From Ectocarpus siliculosus (lineage: Eukaryota > Sar > Phaeophyceae > Ectocarpales > Ectocarpaceae): a stretch of 21,233 bases of DNA. The stretch spans positions 3,372,114 through 3,393,346 of the forward strand of contig FN649758.1 of assembly GCA_000310025.1 (NCBI GenBank), in the 5' to 3' direction. The notes under the pieces are model-generated. The model searched no databases and had not been told where the DNA came from. It saw only the letters and a list, made by a program, of their open reading frames with translations. This document shows positions 1-10,200 of this stretch, one piece after another. Position 1 is the first letter of the stretch. Each line of letters opens with the position of its first letter. A program made the position numbers and the translations under genes.

Positions 1-115
1 TAGTCAGAGAAAGACAAAAACCCCATCCTGGGGAAAGGGTCTAAGCCCGGGAGGGGTCCGGAGTGTTCCTGAGGGTTTTTATTTTATCGGGAGGGGGGGG
101 GGTGGGGGGGGGGGG
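1..115. other. Low-quality or low-complexity left edge
   Basis: The first ~115 bases show doubled and tripled bases and end in long G runs (91-115), much like the right edge of the window. This is the look of poor-quality read ends at a contig border. I would not call genes here. The WD40 gene on the minus strand should continue into or past this edge. Confidence 0.5.
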
Positions 116-161
116 TACTCGTGTAACGCGTGCCGTAGTCGTTAGACCCTTGACCTCGCAT
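116..161 (-). repeat. tRNA-like/SINE-like repeat fragment, copy A
   Basis: On the minus strand this reads ATGCGAGGTCAAGGG, TCTAACGACTACGGC, then GAGTACCCC followed by a long C run. It closely matches 1861-1909 on the plus strand. The core GGTCTAACGRCTACGGC resembles the A-box half of a tRNA. A head of this kind followed by a simple homopolymer tail is how tRNA-derived SINEs look. No clean B box is visible, so this is a fragment or a decayed copy. Confidence 0.4.
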
Positions 162-716
162 GTCGGGACGGAGCGACATTGCCGGCCTAAGCTGCCGTTC
201 ACAAACATAAACCAGACGCTAGGCATCATCCTTGCATTGCCATGCGTACTTCTAGACCGGTAGGGGTGTGTATGTACCCATCGTCATGAGCAATACTATT
301 GTGGAAACCGTCCGTGTCCGCCACAATTCTAGGGGGGCGCACGTCCGCCGCCCGCCAGGTATTCAGTGAGGGAGGAGGAAGGGGGGTACGTGGGTTTTGA
401 GGTCGTTGCCGACCACTGGTGACTAGCTCACGGCGTAGACTCAAACAGGCACCAGTGATCCACCGGTCAGGTGCATCTACATGTTGTAGGGGGGCGACGA
501 TCGGTGATGTTTCTGAAAAAGACACCGCCAAAGCCAGGACACAGCAGTCCCACGGAAGAGAAAGACACGCGACACCAAGGGCCTCGCGATCAAAGGCCAG
601 GCCGTCCATGGCGAAGGAACCAACAACCCCTCTGCTTCCAAGTCCATGCGAAAGAAACAACGGTCACTACCATCGCGACACAGCTTTATCACGGATCGAC
701 GTACAGACAGACACAC
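162..716. other. No supported gene; presumed intron of the WD40 gene
   Basis: The next exon of the minus-strand WD40 gene should lie here or further left. I searched the three minus frames for a GH...V or WD-type blade and found none I trust. Open frames exist on both strands but are not protein-like. The stretch is probably intron 5 of that gene. Confidence 0.4.
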
Positions 717-2540
717 CTGCTGCCCAGTCTCGCTCCAGATGCGGATCTGGAAGTCAACCACCTGACCGCTGTCTTGGCGCCCCGTCGAGCCAGTCGCCAC
801 CTTTATTGGCGAAGCCCAGACCGCGGCGGGCGAGGGGGGGGGGGGGAAGATGGGCAGGAGATGGACGTCCGGTCAAAGTTTCAATAGCTGTTGAACACCC
901 CGGAATAGTCTCCCCAGCGACAGAACATCCCCTTCAAACATGATCCTGGGAAGGGGGGGGGGTCGAAACGTAACATTTCTGCGGTGCCACCTGCCGTCCA
1001 TTCCAAGTTATAATGCCACACAAAATCCTGTAGACCCTTCCCCAGCCCGGTTTGGCCCTTAATCTGAGCAGGACGTCAGGACCCCGCCCGCTACACGGGT
1101 CTTATCCATACCGCGTCATTTCCCAAGCGGACTGCCAAACTCGCCTTTCCGTCCGGCAAGCCGAGCACGCACACTCCGTTCTCGTGCCCTCCGAGGGTGA
1201 ACACGCAAACCCCTCCCGCCACGTCCCAGACCTTCGCCGTGCCGTCCCAGCTCCCGCTGATGAGCTGCCTCGACGAAAAGCAACAAGTTCCGATTTTCCG
1301 TTCGCATGTGTTCGTGTGCAAAGCGAGGGGAGGGAGGAATGGGCGGCGGGGGAGAATGAATGCGAGATGCCTCGGCTGGCCAATAAGAATAAAGAGAAAC
1401 CCCCTTTCCACTCCTGAGCTCAACTAACCAAGCGAATGCTGTAGGTGACCCTTGTAGAAATATTTCGCCGCTTCTCCCCCCCCGTAAGCTGTGATCGAAA
1501 ACAATCCGCGACGACCCCTCTGTCTCCCTCCCCTCCTCTCCAGCCATTCTTGCTGCTGCCGTCCATCTGGAATCAACGCCCCGTTTTCTGTGGCCTTGTT
1601 GTTGCAGCACCGCGATCACACCGCTACCTGAACTGCACCTCTTGCTAAAAAACGAACTTTGTCATTGAACTCCCCTGTACCGCCCCCATAAAACAACCAG
1701 AACCTCCTGCGTGCGGACCCTCCAACCGAAAAAGCAGAGACCGTCTCCTTGTTCGCACTATTCGAAGACACAGACGCGACGCGCAACAACAACAGATCCC
1801 CCCCCAGTGGTCTAACTGCTAAGGCATGCAAAACATGACGTACGTCCCGGCTCTGCAGGGATGCGAGGTCAACGGTCTAACGGCTACGGCATCCACGGCT
1901 ATGAGTACCCCACCTGGCCGGCCGCTGTCCAGCTGAAAGAAATGACACCGCCCTCGTGGCCCTGGAGCATCCGCTGCTGCTTTCCCTGGTGGTCGTACAC
2001 CCTGACGAGCTTGTCCAAGCACCCGGTCACGAGGCCCCCCTGGGGACACTCGGGGACTATCCCCGGCGGAAGGGCGGCGAGGGAGACGACCCAGTGGTTG
2101 TGGTCCGCAAGGGTCTCTGTCGAGAGAGAGAGAAAGCGAGCGAGCGTTTGCCAGACGCAAGAAAAAAAGAACATCAGGTGATGCCTGCAGCCGAAAGGAG
2201 AATATGGTACTGTACCATGCTTCGTGAAACAATCAAGCAACCGAGCAGCATAACCCCCTACACACACACACACAGCTGGTTAGCGCGGTCGGTGCGAATA
2301 ATAAAAAAACACACACACACACACTCGCCACTCAGCAACAGCAGCCTGAACAAACACAGAGATGCCGCCTACCTCCGATGTCGTAGTACACTCCGCCGCC
2401 CCCCTCGCTCTTTCCGTCCTTTGGGGTCCACAGTCTGGCGGTGTGGTCTTGGGAGGCCGATGCCAGCCGTCCGTCAAGGAGGGCCTGCACAGCCCTCACC
2501 TACTCGTTCGTGCAATCCGAAGTCCGTCGGAAAGGTGGAC

Positions 2541-2608
<68 letters not shown>

Positions 2609-3958
2609 AAAGAGAGAGACAGATTGACAGAGACAGAAACAGAGACAGACAAAGAGACAGAAACAGCGGCAGAGAGACAAGAGAGACAGAAAGGAGACAC
2701 AAGAGGACGCGAAGATGCGTCTTGTCTTGGTATCTAGGAAACCACGTGGAGGTACGAAAATACAATACTTCGAGCGGAACTAACTTTCGGATATTTTCGT
2801 GAAGGTTTTCCACAGAGCACAACTACCTGAGGAAACACGCACGGCGTTTTTCAAAAGGGGTCCAAAACATCTTACAGGTGATGCCTCCTCATTTCTCTGC
2901 TGCAGAAGGTGCCCGTCAAGGCGGAGGCAGTACTGAACCGCGGTCACCATCTGGTGTGTGCCTATCTGGCTCTGCATTCTACGGGAGAACATGTAGCCAA
3001 CAGTTGGAAAATCCGTGTGCTGCACGCGTCCTAAGGCTAATAGTCGTTGAGGTCTGCGCCGAGCTCGTGACTACCATTGCCTCGTCGACACTGGTACCCC
3101 GCGATCGGAGGTGTTGACGTTTTGTACCATACGCCGGTATGGCAGCTCATGTTAAATACAGTAGGTGGACGTTGGTGCAGTGCCTCGTGTACATCTGGTG
3201 ACGCCAAAGAACCAAACAACCTATGCATATGTACATCCCTACCCCCGTGCGCTCAATTTCTCAACAAGGGATCGGAGATTGGTCGTGTATCGAAAAAGGG
3301 CTTGCCAGTAGCGTTGTACTGAAAGAGCTCAGGGCTCTGCTTTGGATCTTCGGACATCCGCAGGTTGTTCGTGGAGCAATCGAGTTGAGAAATGCCCTGC
3401 AACCATGAATGCACACTATATGGGAGAGACAGAAAAGAAAATAATATGTCGTAGTTGACAAGAGCACCCATTGAAAGCAGGGCACGGCGGCCATTGCGCC
3501 ACACCAGGAAGCCCCAGCCCAACCTGTCCGCTTAGGATCTACGATAGGCATCAGCTATGCCTACAGTAGGCACCACAACTACCAAATAGAGAACAGCAGC
3601 AAATCGGTCCGTCTGTGCTCCGCCCCTGTCAACAGCAACTCTATCACGCCGCCTTTGCGAAAAAGGTCTTGCGCGCCAAACATCCAAAGGATGCAGTAAC
3701 AGCCCAGCGAAGGCCTGCGTTCACCGCTGCAGCGCTCAGGGCGGAGTCACTTTGCGAGAGAGAGAGAGAGAGAGCTATGATACAAACATAAACATCTATC
3801 GAACACGGAAAGAGCATGTAAATGTCGAGAGAGGTATTGTTGCGCATTGCCTCGACGCTATCGCGCAACCGTAAGGTGAACTCAGCCTCGAGTAGACTCA
3901 CCGGACCCTCGTGGCCCAGCATCTCGGCCGACAGCGCGAAAGGTTGGAAGTCGCTCAT
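717..3958 (-). CDS. PLAA: PLAA/Ufd3/Doa1-like WD40 protein, N-terminal part (five exons; 3' end missing)
   Basis: Five minus-strand exons splice in frame: 3902-3958 (ATG at 3958), 2373-2499, 1914-2116, 1145-1264 and 717-800, giving about 197 residues. Introns 1, 2, 3 and 5 have GT donors; intron 4 starts with GC (AAG|gcgagt at 1144). The protein starts MSDFQPFALSAEMLGHEGP and continues as WD40 blades, with motifs ASQDHTARLW, GLVTGCLDKLVRVYD, GHEGGVISFSW, LISGSWDGTAKVWD, GHENGVCVLGLPDGK and VATGSTGRQ...IRIW. Blade order and wording match the start of PLAA family propellers, which bind ubiquitin and, through later PFU and PUL domains, Cdc48/p97. Those C-terminal domains would lie left of the window, so the family call rests on the propeller alone. 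Intron 1 (2500-3901) holds the GA microsatellites. Start choice: the first Met fits the family's short N-terminus before the first GH. Another WD40 protein is the main alternative. Confidence 0.72.
1806..1838 (+). repeat. tRNA-like repeat fragment, copy C
   Basis: Contains GTGGTCTAACTGCTAAGGC followed by ATGCAAAACATG and preceded by a C run. It matches the minus strand of 20849-20892 at the right end of the window and resembles the half-tRNA heads of 116-161 and 1861-1909. It lies in intron 3 of the WD40 gene. Confidence 0.35.
1861..1909 (+). repeat. tRNA-like/SINE-like repeat fragment, copy B
   Basis: ATGCGAGGTCAACGG, TCTAACGGCTACGGC and GAGTACCCC appear in the same order as in 116-161 (minus). 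The copy lies within intron 3 of the WD40 gene and stops 4 bp short of its GT donor, so the repeat almost touches an exon edge. Confidence 0.4.
2262..2325. repeat. Two short CA microsatellites
   Basis: Two CA runs (about 2262-2275 and 2308-2325) separated by unique sequence, within intron 2 of the WD40 gene. Such runs are length-polymorphic. Confidence 0.85.
2541..2702. repeat. GA microsatellite and purine-rich tract
   Basis: An almost pure GA run (about 2541-2602) followed by about 100 bases of degenerate GA/GACA purine sequence. It lies in intron 1 of the WD40 gene, close upstream of the exon 2 acceptor at 2499. On the coding (minus) strand it is therefore a long CT tract that may act as an extended polypyrimidine tract. 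Open frames across it are artefacts of the repeat. Confidence 0.9.
3757..3774. repeat. Short GA microsatellite
   Basis: Pure GA dinucleotide run inside intron 1 of the WD40 gene, near its 5' end. Confidence 0.8.
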
Positions 3959-5332
3959 TTTCTACGCCGTGCACAAACAAGCACCAAGCGAGTGTGCCGC
4001 ACACGCCGTTGTGCTCGAACAAAGCAGAAAGAGGTTGAGAGCGCCGGCAGGGGGCCCGCAGAAGAAAGTTTGGTCGCTCGTCTGGAGTTGCGTTTTCGTC
4101 TCAGTAGCGTTTATGGACGGACGAGTGGCCGGGGACACGAGGAAATGAGGATTGTTGCTTCAGAGGAGATTGCTCTCGTGTGCCCGTGTTGTGCTCATCT
4201 TGTAGGTATTATCGTCACCAGCGAGAGGGAGACAAAGTTCACTCACCAGAAGCGGGTCCCTATCTGGGTATTATCATCACGGTGCTACCAGATGTTATTT
4301 AGTCTACCTACAGAACCGTAGTGCGGCACAGACGCGTATCCCCACCAATATCCATCATCTGTGTGAGCTCACGAACGAACGGCAATGTGGTTGCAGCACT
4401 CTATGCTGTGCATGTGTGTGTAGAGATGTCAGTTTGATGGCAGCGCAAACAAACAAGTGTGACGAACGAGAGTGATATCCGCACCTCTTGTACCTTGACG
4501 TGTTTCCTGCTGCTCCCTCCACACTAATTTATTTGCAAATCGACGCTTGTTCGGTGCTGACGGTTTCAGGGGTTGCATGCAAAGTGAGTTTTTCTCTCGC
4601 TTCCGCTCCTGGCCTAGTGGATAGCGCTAGTTCGTGTGTACACAGAGGGAAGAGAGTGCTGAACTCTTTTCGCATTAAAAATCGAAGGCAACGTACCGCA
4701 GGAGGGGAGGGTAGAGAGTGATATTCCTGCTCCCTCCACCCTCCACACAAACGTGCAAATGATGACGCTTGTTCGGTTGTTCGGCGCTGACGGTTTCAGG
4801 GGTTGCATAGCTCTGGTCCCCGGTTCCCTGGCCCCCACCTTCCGTTTTCCATTTTCGAAAAGCTGGAAACAGCGGACACAGCGAGGCGCGAGGTGTCGAG
4901 GGTGTAAGACAGAGCAGTAAAGGCCACGTGTCTTGGTTGGTTCCCGCATCACCGCAGTGTACTCTCCCCCTCCAGGGCCTGGCTTCACCGCGCCCACAAC
5001 GAACAGCAGCAGCGTTTCGAAGGCCCCTGTTCCCCTGCAAAACTACAGGAGGTGACGCATGCTGACTGGAGATGCTACTATATAGAAGTCTAATGGTTGC
5101 AGTCTTTCCGAAAATGAACTGAAATGAACACAGCAGCAGGCGTGCTTCCCGGCCTAGTAACACGCGGAGATGTTTTTTGGTTGTCGAGGCGATGCACATC
5201 CCGCACCGCCATATCCTTAACTATGTAGGATGTTTAAATAGGAAAAATAGGATGTTTTATGTTGCCGCCAATGTGACGGGTTGACGGTTTCAGTTTGTAG
5301 ACTCAACAGCTCATCAGACTGTGGGCAGATTA
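3959..5332. other. Intergenic; no supported gene, contains a local duplication
   Basis: Lies upstream of the WD40 gene start. Open frames on both strands lack protein-like composition or splice logic. It contains a ~90-bp direct duplication (4495-4580 and 4722-4806) and one isolated tRNA A-box-like string (TGGCCTAGTGGATAGCGCT, about 4610-4628). The promoter of the WD40 gene must be here, but I can point to no motif. Confidence 0.5.
4495..4806 (+). repeat. Direct duplication, two ~90-bp copies
   Basis: The string GACGGTTTCAGGGGTTGCAT occurs at about 4559-4578 and again at about 4789-4808. Both are preceded by a shared GACGCTTGTTCGG and, further upstream, by similar TCCTGCTGCTCCCTCCA/TCCTGCTCCCTCCA strings. 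The copies differ by small indels. About 140 bp of unrelated sequence separates them. This is an old local duplication or two fragments of a dispersed repeat. Confidence 0.6.
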
Positions 5333-5506
5333 CAGCAGTGGGGGGCTCTCAGTAGTGCCAGCATGGATCAGACCAGCATACCGGTATTCAGAGGGACCAG
5401 TACGATTCAAAATACTGAATGACTTGGTGATTCAGTCTGTGCCCGACCAAAACGCCGGCACTATGCCGGGGCGTCGGCAACCGGAACTACGGAGTGCCCT
5501 TGTCTG
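5333..5506. mobile_element. Degenerate pogo-like MITE, copy 1
   Basis: A ~174-bp element aligned end to end with the better preserved copy at 7943-8114. Shared landmarks are AGTGCCAG, TACCGGTA, GGGACC, ATTCAGTCTGTGCCCG and CACTATGCCGGG. The left end reads CAGCAGTGGGGGGCTCTCAG after TA. The right end read inwards on the minus strand is CAGACAAGGGCACTCCGTAG. The two ends pair imperfectly with each other and with the copy 2 termini. There is no coding capacity, so any transposase would have acted in trans. Confidence 0.6.
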
Positions 5507-6117
5507 GAACCCGACTGCGAAAAGTGCGTACCGCGGATGATACGTATCCGATCTGGGTCTACAGCAGCAGTAGGGACCACCTCGTAGCCTCGTTGTAGAC
5601 CTGCCAGAGGTTGTGGGTTCGAATATCCCACAGGGGTGAACACATATGCACTTCTGCGGGAGGAAAGCGATCGAGTCGACAGTTCTTCTACACTTAGCGA
5701 GAAGGGGCAAGCGACTGGAACGGTTCTTGTTTTTTCGTTCGACGGAGTCGTGCCAAGGGGGCCGTAAACAATCGGTTTTCCAGTCCAACCCCAAAAGATA
5801 GGTGGAGAACTACTGCTGTACAGTAGTACCATGACTTCTTTACTGTTGCATCAAATACTTACCGGAAGGCGTAGGGTGGCGCCGGAATAGAGGAGACCAA
5901 AACAAATCCACACAATACACGTGTATGTAAAAACACAACTAACTGGCACACATTGGTTCACGGGGGAAAGGCCGAAACTCGTTCGAGATCAAGGCAAATA
6001 CCAGCCTACCAACATTGACGAAGGTGGAGCCAAAAGGTGCAGAGAGAAACTTCGGCCTGTCCTTCTCCCGTGCAACACCGGCTGGCGCTTGAGGGCGCAC
6101 GGGGGATCGCGGTGCCT
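5507..6117. other. Intergenic; tRNA T-arm-like fragment only
   Basis: No gene is supported. Around 5610-5632 the sequence TTGTGGGTTCGAATATCCCA resembles a tRNA T-arm or B box (GGTTCGAAT), with a possible degenerate D-arm about 35 bp upstream (TAGCCTCGTTGTAGA). The T-loop carries two extra bases and I find no acceptor stem, so this is at best a decayed tRNA or SINE, not a functional tRNA gene. Confidence 0.35.
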
Positions 6118-6964
6118 CCTCTTCAAAACTACAGGAAACGCCTGCATATCTCACTTTTCCAAAGTCCAACTCCAGTACGACACTACCATCGCGAACTAAC
6201 CGTCCGCAGCGGTCGCTTGTGTACAATGTAAGTGTCTGAGGCTGTTGCCCTTGTGGTACACTGCAGATGGCGGTCCGCGATTTTCCACACAATCCTTCTA
6301 TCATCGAGATCGGTGAGCAAGAAGCTGGATTTTTGAAGCTGCTGTGCGGTCCGATTTTGAAACGCTTTACACAGCAACGGCGAATCAGCGCCTATGTGGG
6401 TGTTTGGCGCCGAGAACTTCAGCGCAGCTCTTCCCTCACATGTCCCACTCGTCGCCATAGTCGATTTGGATGCCTGCGGTCCTGTATATGTAGGTCTAGC
6501 CAAAAAGCAATGGTGTTCGAAGCTTTTCAAAATCGGACCGCACAGCAGCTTCAAAATTCCAGCTTCTAGCTCACCGATCTCGATGACAGAAGGATCGTTT
6601 GGAAAATCGCGGACCTCTAGTCTGTAGTGTATCCCAAGGGCTACAATCTCAGACACTAACACTGTACACAATATGTAGGTGTAGCCATAAGCAAAGGTGC
6701 TTGAAGCGTTGCAAAATCGGACCGCACAGCAGCTTCAAAAACCCAGCTTCTAGCTTACCAATCTCGATGATAGAAGGATCGTTTGGAAAATCGCGGACCG
6801 CTACAGTAGTCTACAGCGTATCCCAAGGGTTACAATCTCAGACACTAACAATGTACACAGGCGACTATTGCGGACGGTTAGTTTGCGATGGTAGTTTCAT
6901 ACTGGAGTTGGACTTTGGAAAAGTAAGATATCCAGGCGTTTCCTCTATTTAGTTTTCAAGAGAA
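6118..6964. repeat. Large foldback (inverted repeat) with a tandem duplication in one arm
   Basis: The left arm (about 6118-6366) is the reverse complement of about 6704-6964. Part of it is matched again by 6520-6671. The right arm is therefore two tandem units of ~185 bp (about 6485-6669 and 6670-6857), the second extended to 6964. Landmarks are AAAATCGGACCGCACAGCAG, GGAAAATCGCGGACC and CTGGAGTTGGACTTTGGAAA, seen in one direction on the left and the other on the right. The loop is about 6367-6519. Differences between arms in the best open frame mostly change amino acids, so the arms do not look like conserved coding sequence. Confidence 0.8.
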
Positions 6965-7253
6965 GACACTGCGTTCCCTCGTGCGCCCTTACAAAGTTCG
7001 AAGTGTAAAGACTTATGTCCAGCTTGTCACGAAAAGGGTTTGTTCCTACCAAGAATAGAAAAGCAGGCGGACAACGTGTGCCTATGTATTTCTCGTCCGG
7101 CCCATTCAGCAGTAGGTTAAAAGAACTCAGACAGCGAGCAGCGTCGCTTGAGAAACAGAGCACTTTGGTTCTATAGATTTCACCTTCCAAGCTATATTTT
7201 GTTTGTACCTCAACTTCTGTCCCTCGCTGATCTTGGCACAGGTCCCCTCTACA
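6965..7253. other. Upstream region of the LRR gene
   Basis: Short stretch between the foldback repeat and the LRR start codon. No TATA or initiator element that I would defend. The transcription start of the LRR gene must lie here or within the foldback, or a non-coding first exon lies further upstream (a CAG is present at about 7239-7241). Confidence 0.3.
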
Positions 7254-10200
7254 ATGGTGCAAGCGGATCGTAAGATATTGGCTCTCCTGTATCACAGCAC
7301 CGGCGGACCCGCATGGAGCAGAAGTCACAACTGGAATACGAAGGCCGATATCTCATCTTGGCGAGGCGTGAAAGTCAACTCCAAGGGCCGCGTGGTCCAG
7401 CTCGACCTGAGCAACAACAAACTTGAAGGTGCTCTCAACCCCCTCACCAGGACAAAGCGGCGGCAGGAGTGTGTTAAGATCGCCCTTTGATTCATCTGTA
7501 ACTTCTTCTTTATGTACTTCGTTTCCTCGTAAACATTCATCCGATGTCGCTGATCGCAACCATGTTTGCAACAGAGCCGCGGGTGATGTGTGGCGATTGT
7601 CAGCGGCGCACAGGGTTGGGGACTTACAGATGTTCCCTGGGTTCTACCTGGTCCCACCAACGCGTCCGCGGTTCCAACGTTCTTGATTTGCCCCCCCTTT
7701 TTCGCCGCTTGAACTTCAGGAGTTATACCCAAGGAACTAGGCAACCTACGAGCGCTGACGTCGCTGGATCTACGTTCCAACGAGTTGAAAGGTGAAGTTT
7801 GCGTTGCCATATTGTTGGGTACAAAAGGGCAGAACGACAGTCGTTTCTGGGGCATCCTTCCCACCAAAGCGAGGCCAGGTCCGATGTCTTTTGTGTGCTC
7901 ATAGGAGTTTGGCGGGACAAGCTCGAGGGGCCGGCGGAGTTACAGTAGAGGTCCCTGTTTAGTGCCAGTATGTGTCCAGACAATTTACCGGTACTATTTG
8001 GGACCGCCTCTATTCTTGCATCGAGAATGGCATGGAAATTCAGTGTGCGCCCGCTGAAAACACGAAAACACCGACACTATGCTGGGCACCGGCACTAAAC
8101 AGGGGCCTCTAATGTATGGTTTGTAATGTCCGCCTGTTGTATTGTTGTTCCAACCGAGCTGGAGCTCGTTCAACCTGCTGAGAGCTCCCGGCACCTCAAG
8201 CATGAGATCAGCAACGGCAGCATGGCGTATATAAAATATACCAGGGATGAAATAACGAGCAACCGAATATGCCTCTTATGTTTCATCTACAAGTCGTAAG
8301 GGGGGACTCAACCTGTTTATCCTCCGGATTTTCACTAAATAGCGCGATGCTTCGACTGGCTTGTTTGCAGAACACATCCCGAAACAGCTGGGGAGTCTAA
8401 CAGCCTTGGAACACCTCGACCTCAGCAGGAACCAGCTAGGAGGTGGGTACAGAAAATCGAACTGGCAAACTCATTATTCCACTTCTTCTGCAGAAAGACG
8501 TACATCCTTGTCAATGGGTACACTTCGCTCAAGCCGTATATACCCGGGGCGAAATGTGATGCGGGACAGCACTGTGTATACTGAAACACCACGCTTGGGT
8601 CTATTCCGTATCGCACGGTGCGTTGGGTTCGGGAGGGGGTGGACCAAGAGGCTGAGAGGAGGGGGTGGGAACACTTTTTCCGAGCCGGGACTTCAAGTTG
8701 ATATCATGGCGACGAAAACAGTAATAGCGAAATGGCTGCAAACGTGCGCTCGCACTCCTGTGTGCTCTCAGAGCGCTTCATCGGTAGGTGACGCGCACCC
8801 CCGGTCATGTTCAGCTGGCTCGTTCGAGATCTAGTAGAGCCCATCATCCGTATGAAATGCGGCGGTGTGTATACAATACGAGGTTTCGTCTGTCTGTCAC
8901 ACGCACCAGGCCAGGCGGCGGTAGGTACTACAGTGCATGGTGTCGAGCAGCATTTTGGAACGAAGGAACATGCAACCATTCTACCCGAGTGACCGCGGGG
9001 TTGTTGTTTGCAGAAGCAGTGGCCTGCGTGGTTATTCTCATATTTGGCCATCACGACAACCCAGTTCGTATTCGCCATCAGGGCGTGACACCAAGCAAAT
9101 TCGTTGGAGAATGAAGGAAATACACATACACAAATGAAGCGAGATGAAACGCCGCCCGGTTCAACGTGGAACACAGCAAACCATCGGAAAGAGGGGGAGA
9201 TGAAGGTTTGGCAGTCACCGCCATCATCCAACAGAAGCAAATAGATGGCCAAACATGTAGTGCTCAGGCCGCACTCTCCAAGCCATTATCCAGAAGCAAG
9301 CCAACCAGGTCTGGTCCACCCTCGGACACATCTCGCGACCAGACAACTCTGCAAACGAGTGCAGAAATTCTCTTCGGGAAGGCCGTAGGCAAAGGAGTTC
9401 TATCATTGCTGGCGGAACCCTGGCCTTCCCCGGAAGGACCAATGCGCCAGAACTGCATCGAATGTCCCTCGGTCGCCGTTACGACCGAGCCAAACATAAG
9501 GCAGGAACATATTGTGGTTGCGGCGCACTTGGTCGTGTGCTAACCCTCGGAGACGCTTCCACACACTCACCTGCATGCCAAAACATTCCTCAACAATCGG
9601 ATCGCACACGTTGTTGGGAAAACCATCTGTAAGTGTGACATGAAGGTGGCTGTCCGAAGACTCCTCCAAGTGGTTCGTACTAGACATTGGTCAAAGTAAA
9701 CGGCCTAATCAAAGATGGAGTTGGTCATGCCTGTATCGTACCATGTATTCGCTGGATTCTAGAACACGTGGTCCCGCCAATGCGTGAGTGAGTAGGCCGT
9801 TTTCTCGCTGTCGCAGCATCTTTGGTCGGTTCCATGATCGTGTCACTGTCTATGCAGGATCCATCCCGACGACGCTAGGCGCTCTGAGCAAGCTGAAGAC
9901 TGTTCAGCTCCACGCCAACAAGTTAACCGGTGAGGGAGTCCAGGCGGGCATGGAATTTCTGGTTTCATTGTAAGTGCGCTCCGCGCACTTTCGCATTAAT
10001 CGATCTTCTTCTCTAGCCGGACTGGAAGGTTGCAGTCACCTCACGTGGTGTGTGGTTTGGTTGCTCTCTTAAATAAGATAAATGAGGCAGAGAAGGCTCC
10101 AAGCTCGGGATGAAGCCTGCGGCAAGTCGATTTTTTTTTTTGCGCCATTTGTTTTGGCTTCGGACAGCATGCTCCCCTATGCGTGTGACAAACAAATGTC

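Larger units (their letters stand above)
8443..9857. other. Long LRR intron 3 (1415 bp)
   Basis: The longest intron among the LRR exons. It holds a weak antisense LRR-like stretch (9274-9348), an unexplained minus-strand open frame (9403-9687), and near its 3' end a copy of a motif shared by several introns (GTCCCGCCAATGCGT at 9771). It holds no convincing sense LRR exon. Around 9012-9070 a good acceptor (tttgcag) precedes a stretch encoding VVILIFGHHDNPV, which might be a broken sense LRR. Confidence 0.5.

Noticed and set aside
2480-2822. Several open frames on both strands made of Arg-Glu or Ser-Leu dipeptides
   Set aside because: They are translations of the GA/CT microsatellite, which lies in intron 1 of the WD40 gene.
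5560-5640. Possible tRNA gene with GGTTCGAAT T-arm
   Set aside because: The T-loop is too long, the D-arm is weak and no acceptor stem pairs, so it is recorded only as a tRNA-like fragment.
6267-6952. Overlapping open frames in the foldback that could suggest a gene family
   Set aside because: Differences between copies are mostly amino-acid changing and frames are broken between units. The repeat structure explains the resemblance.
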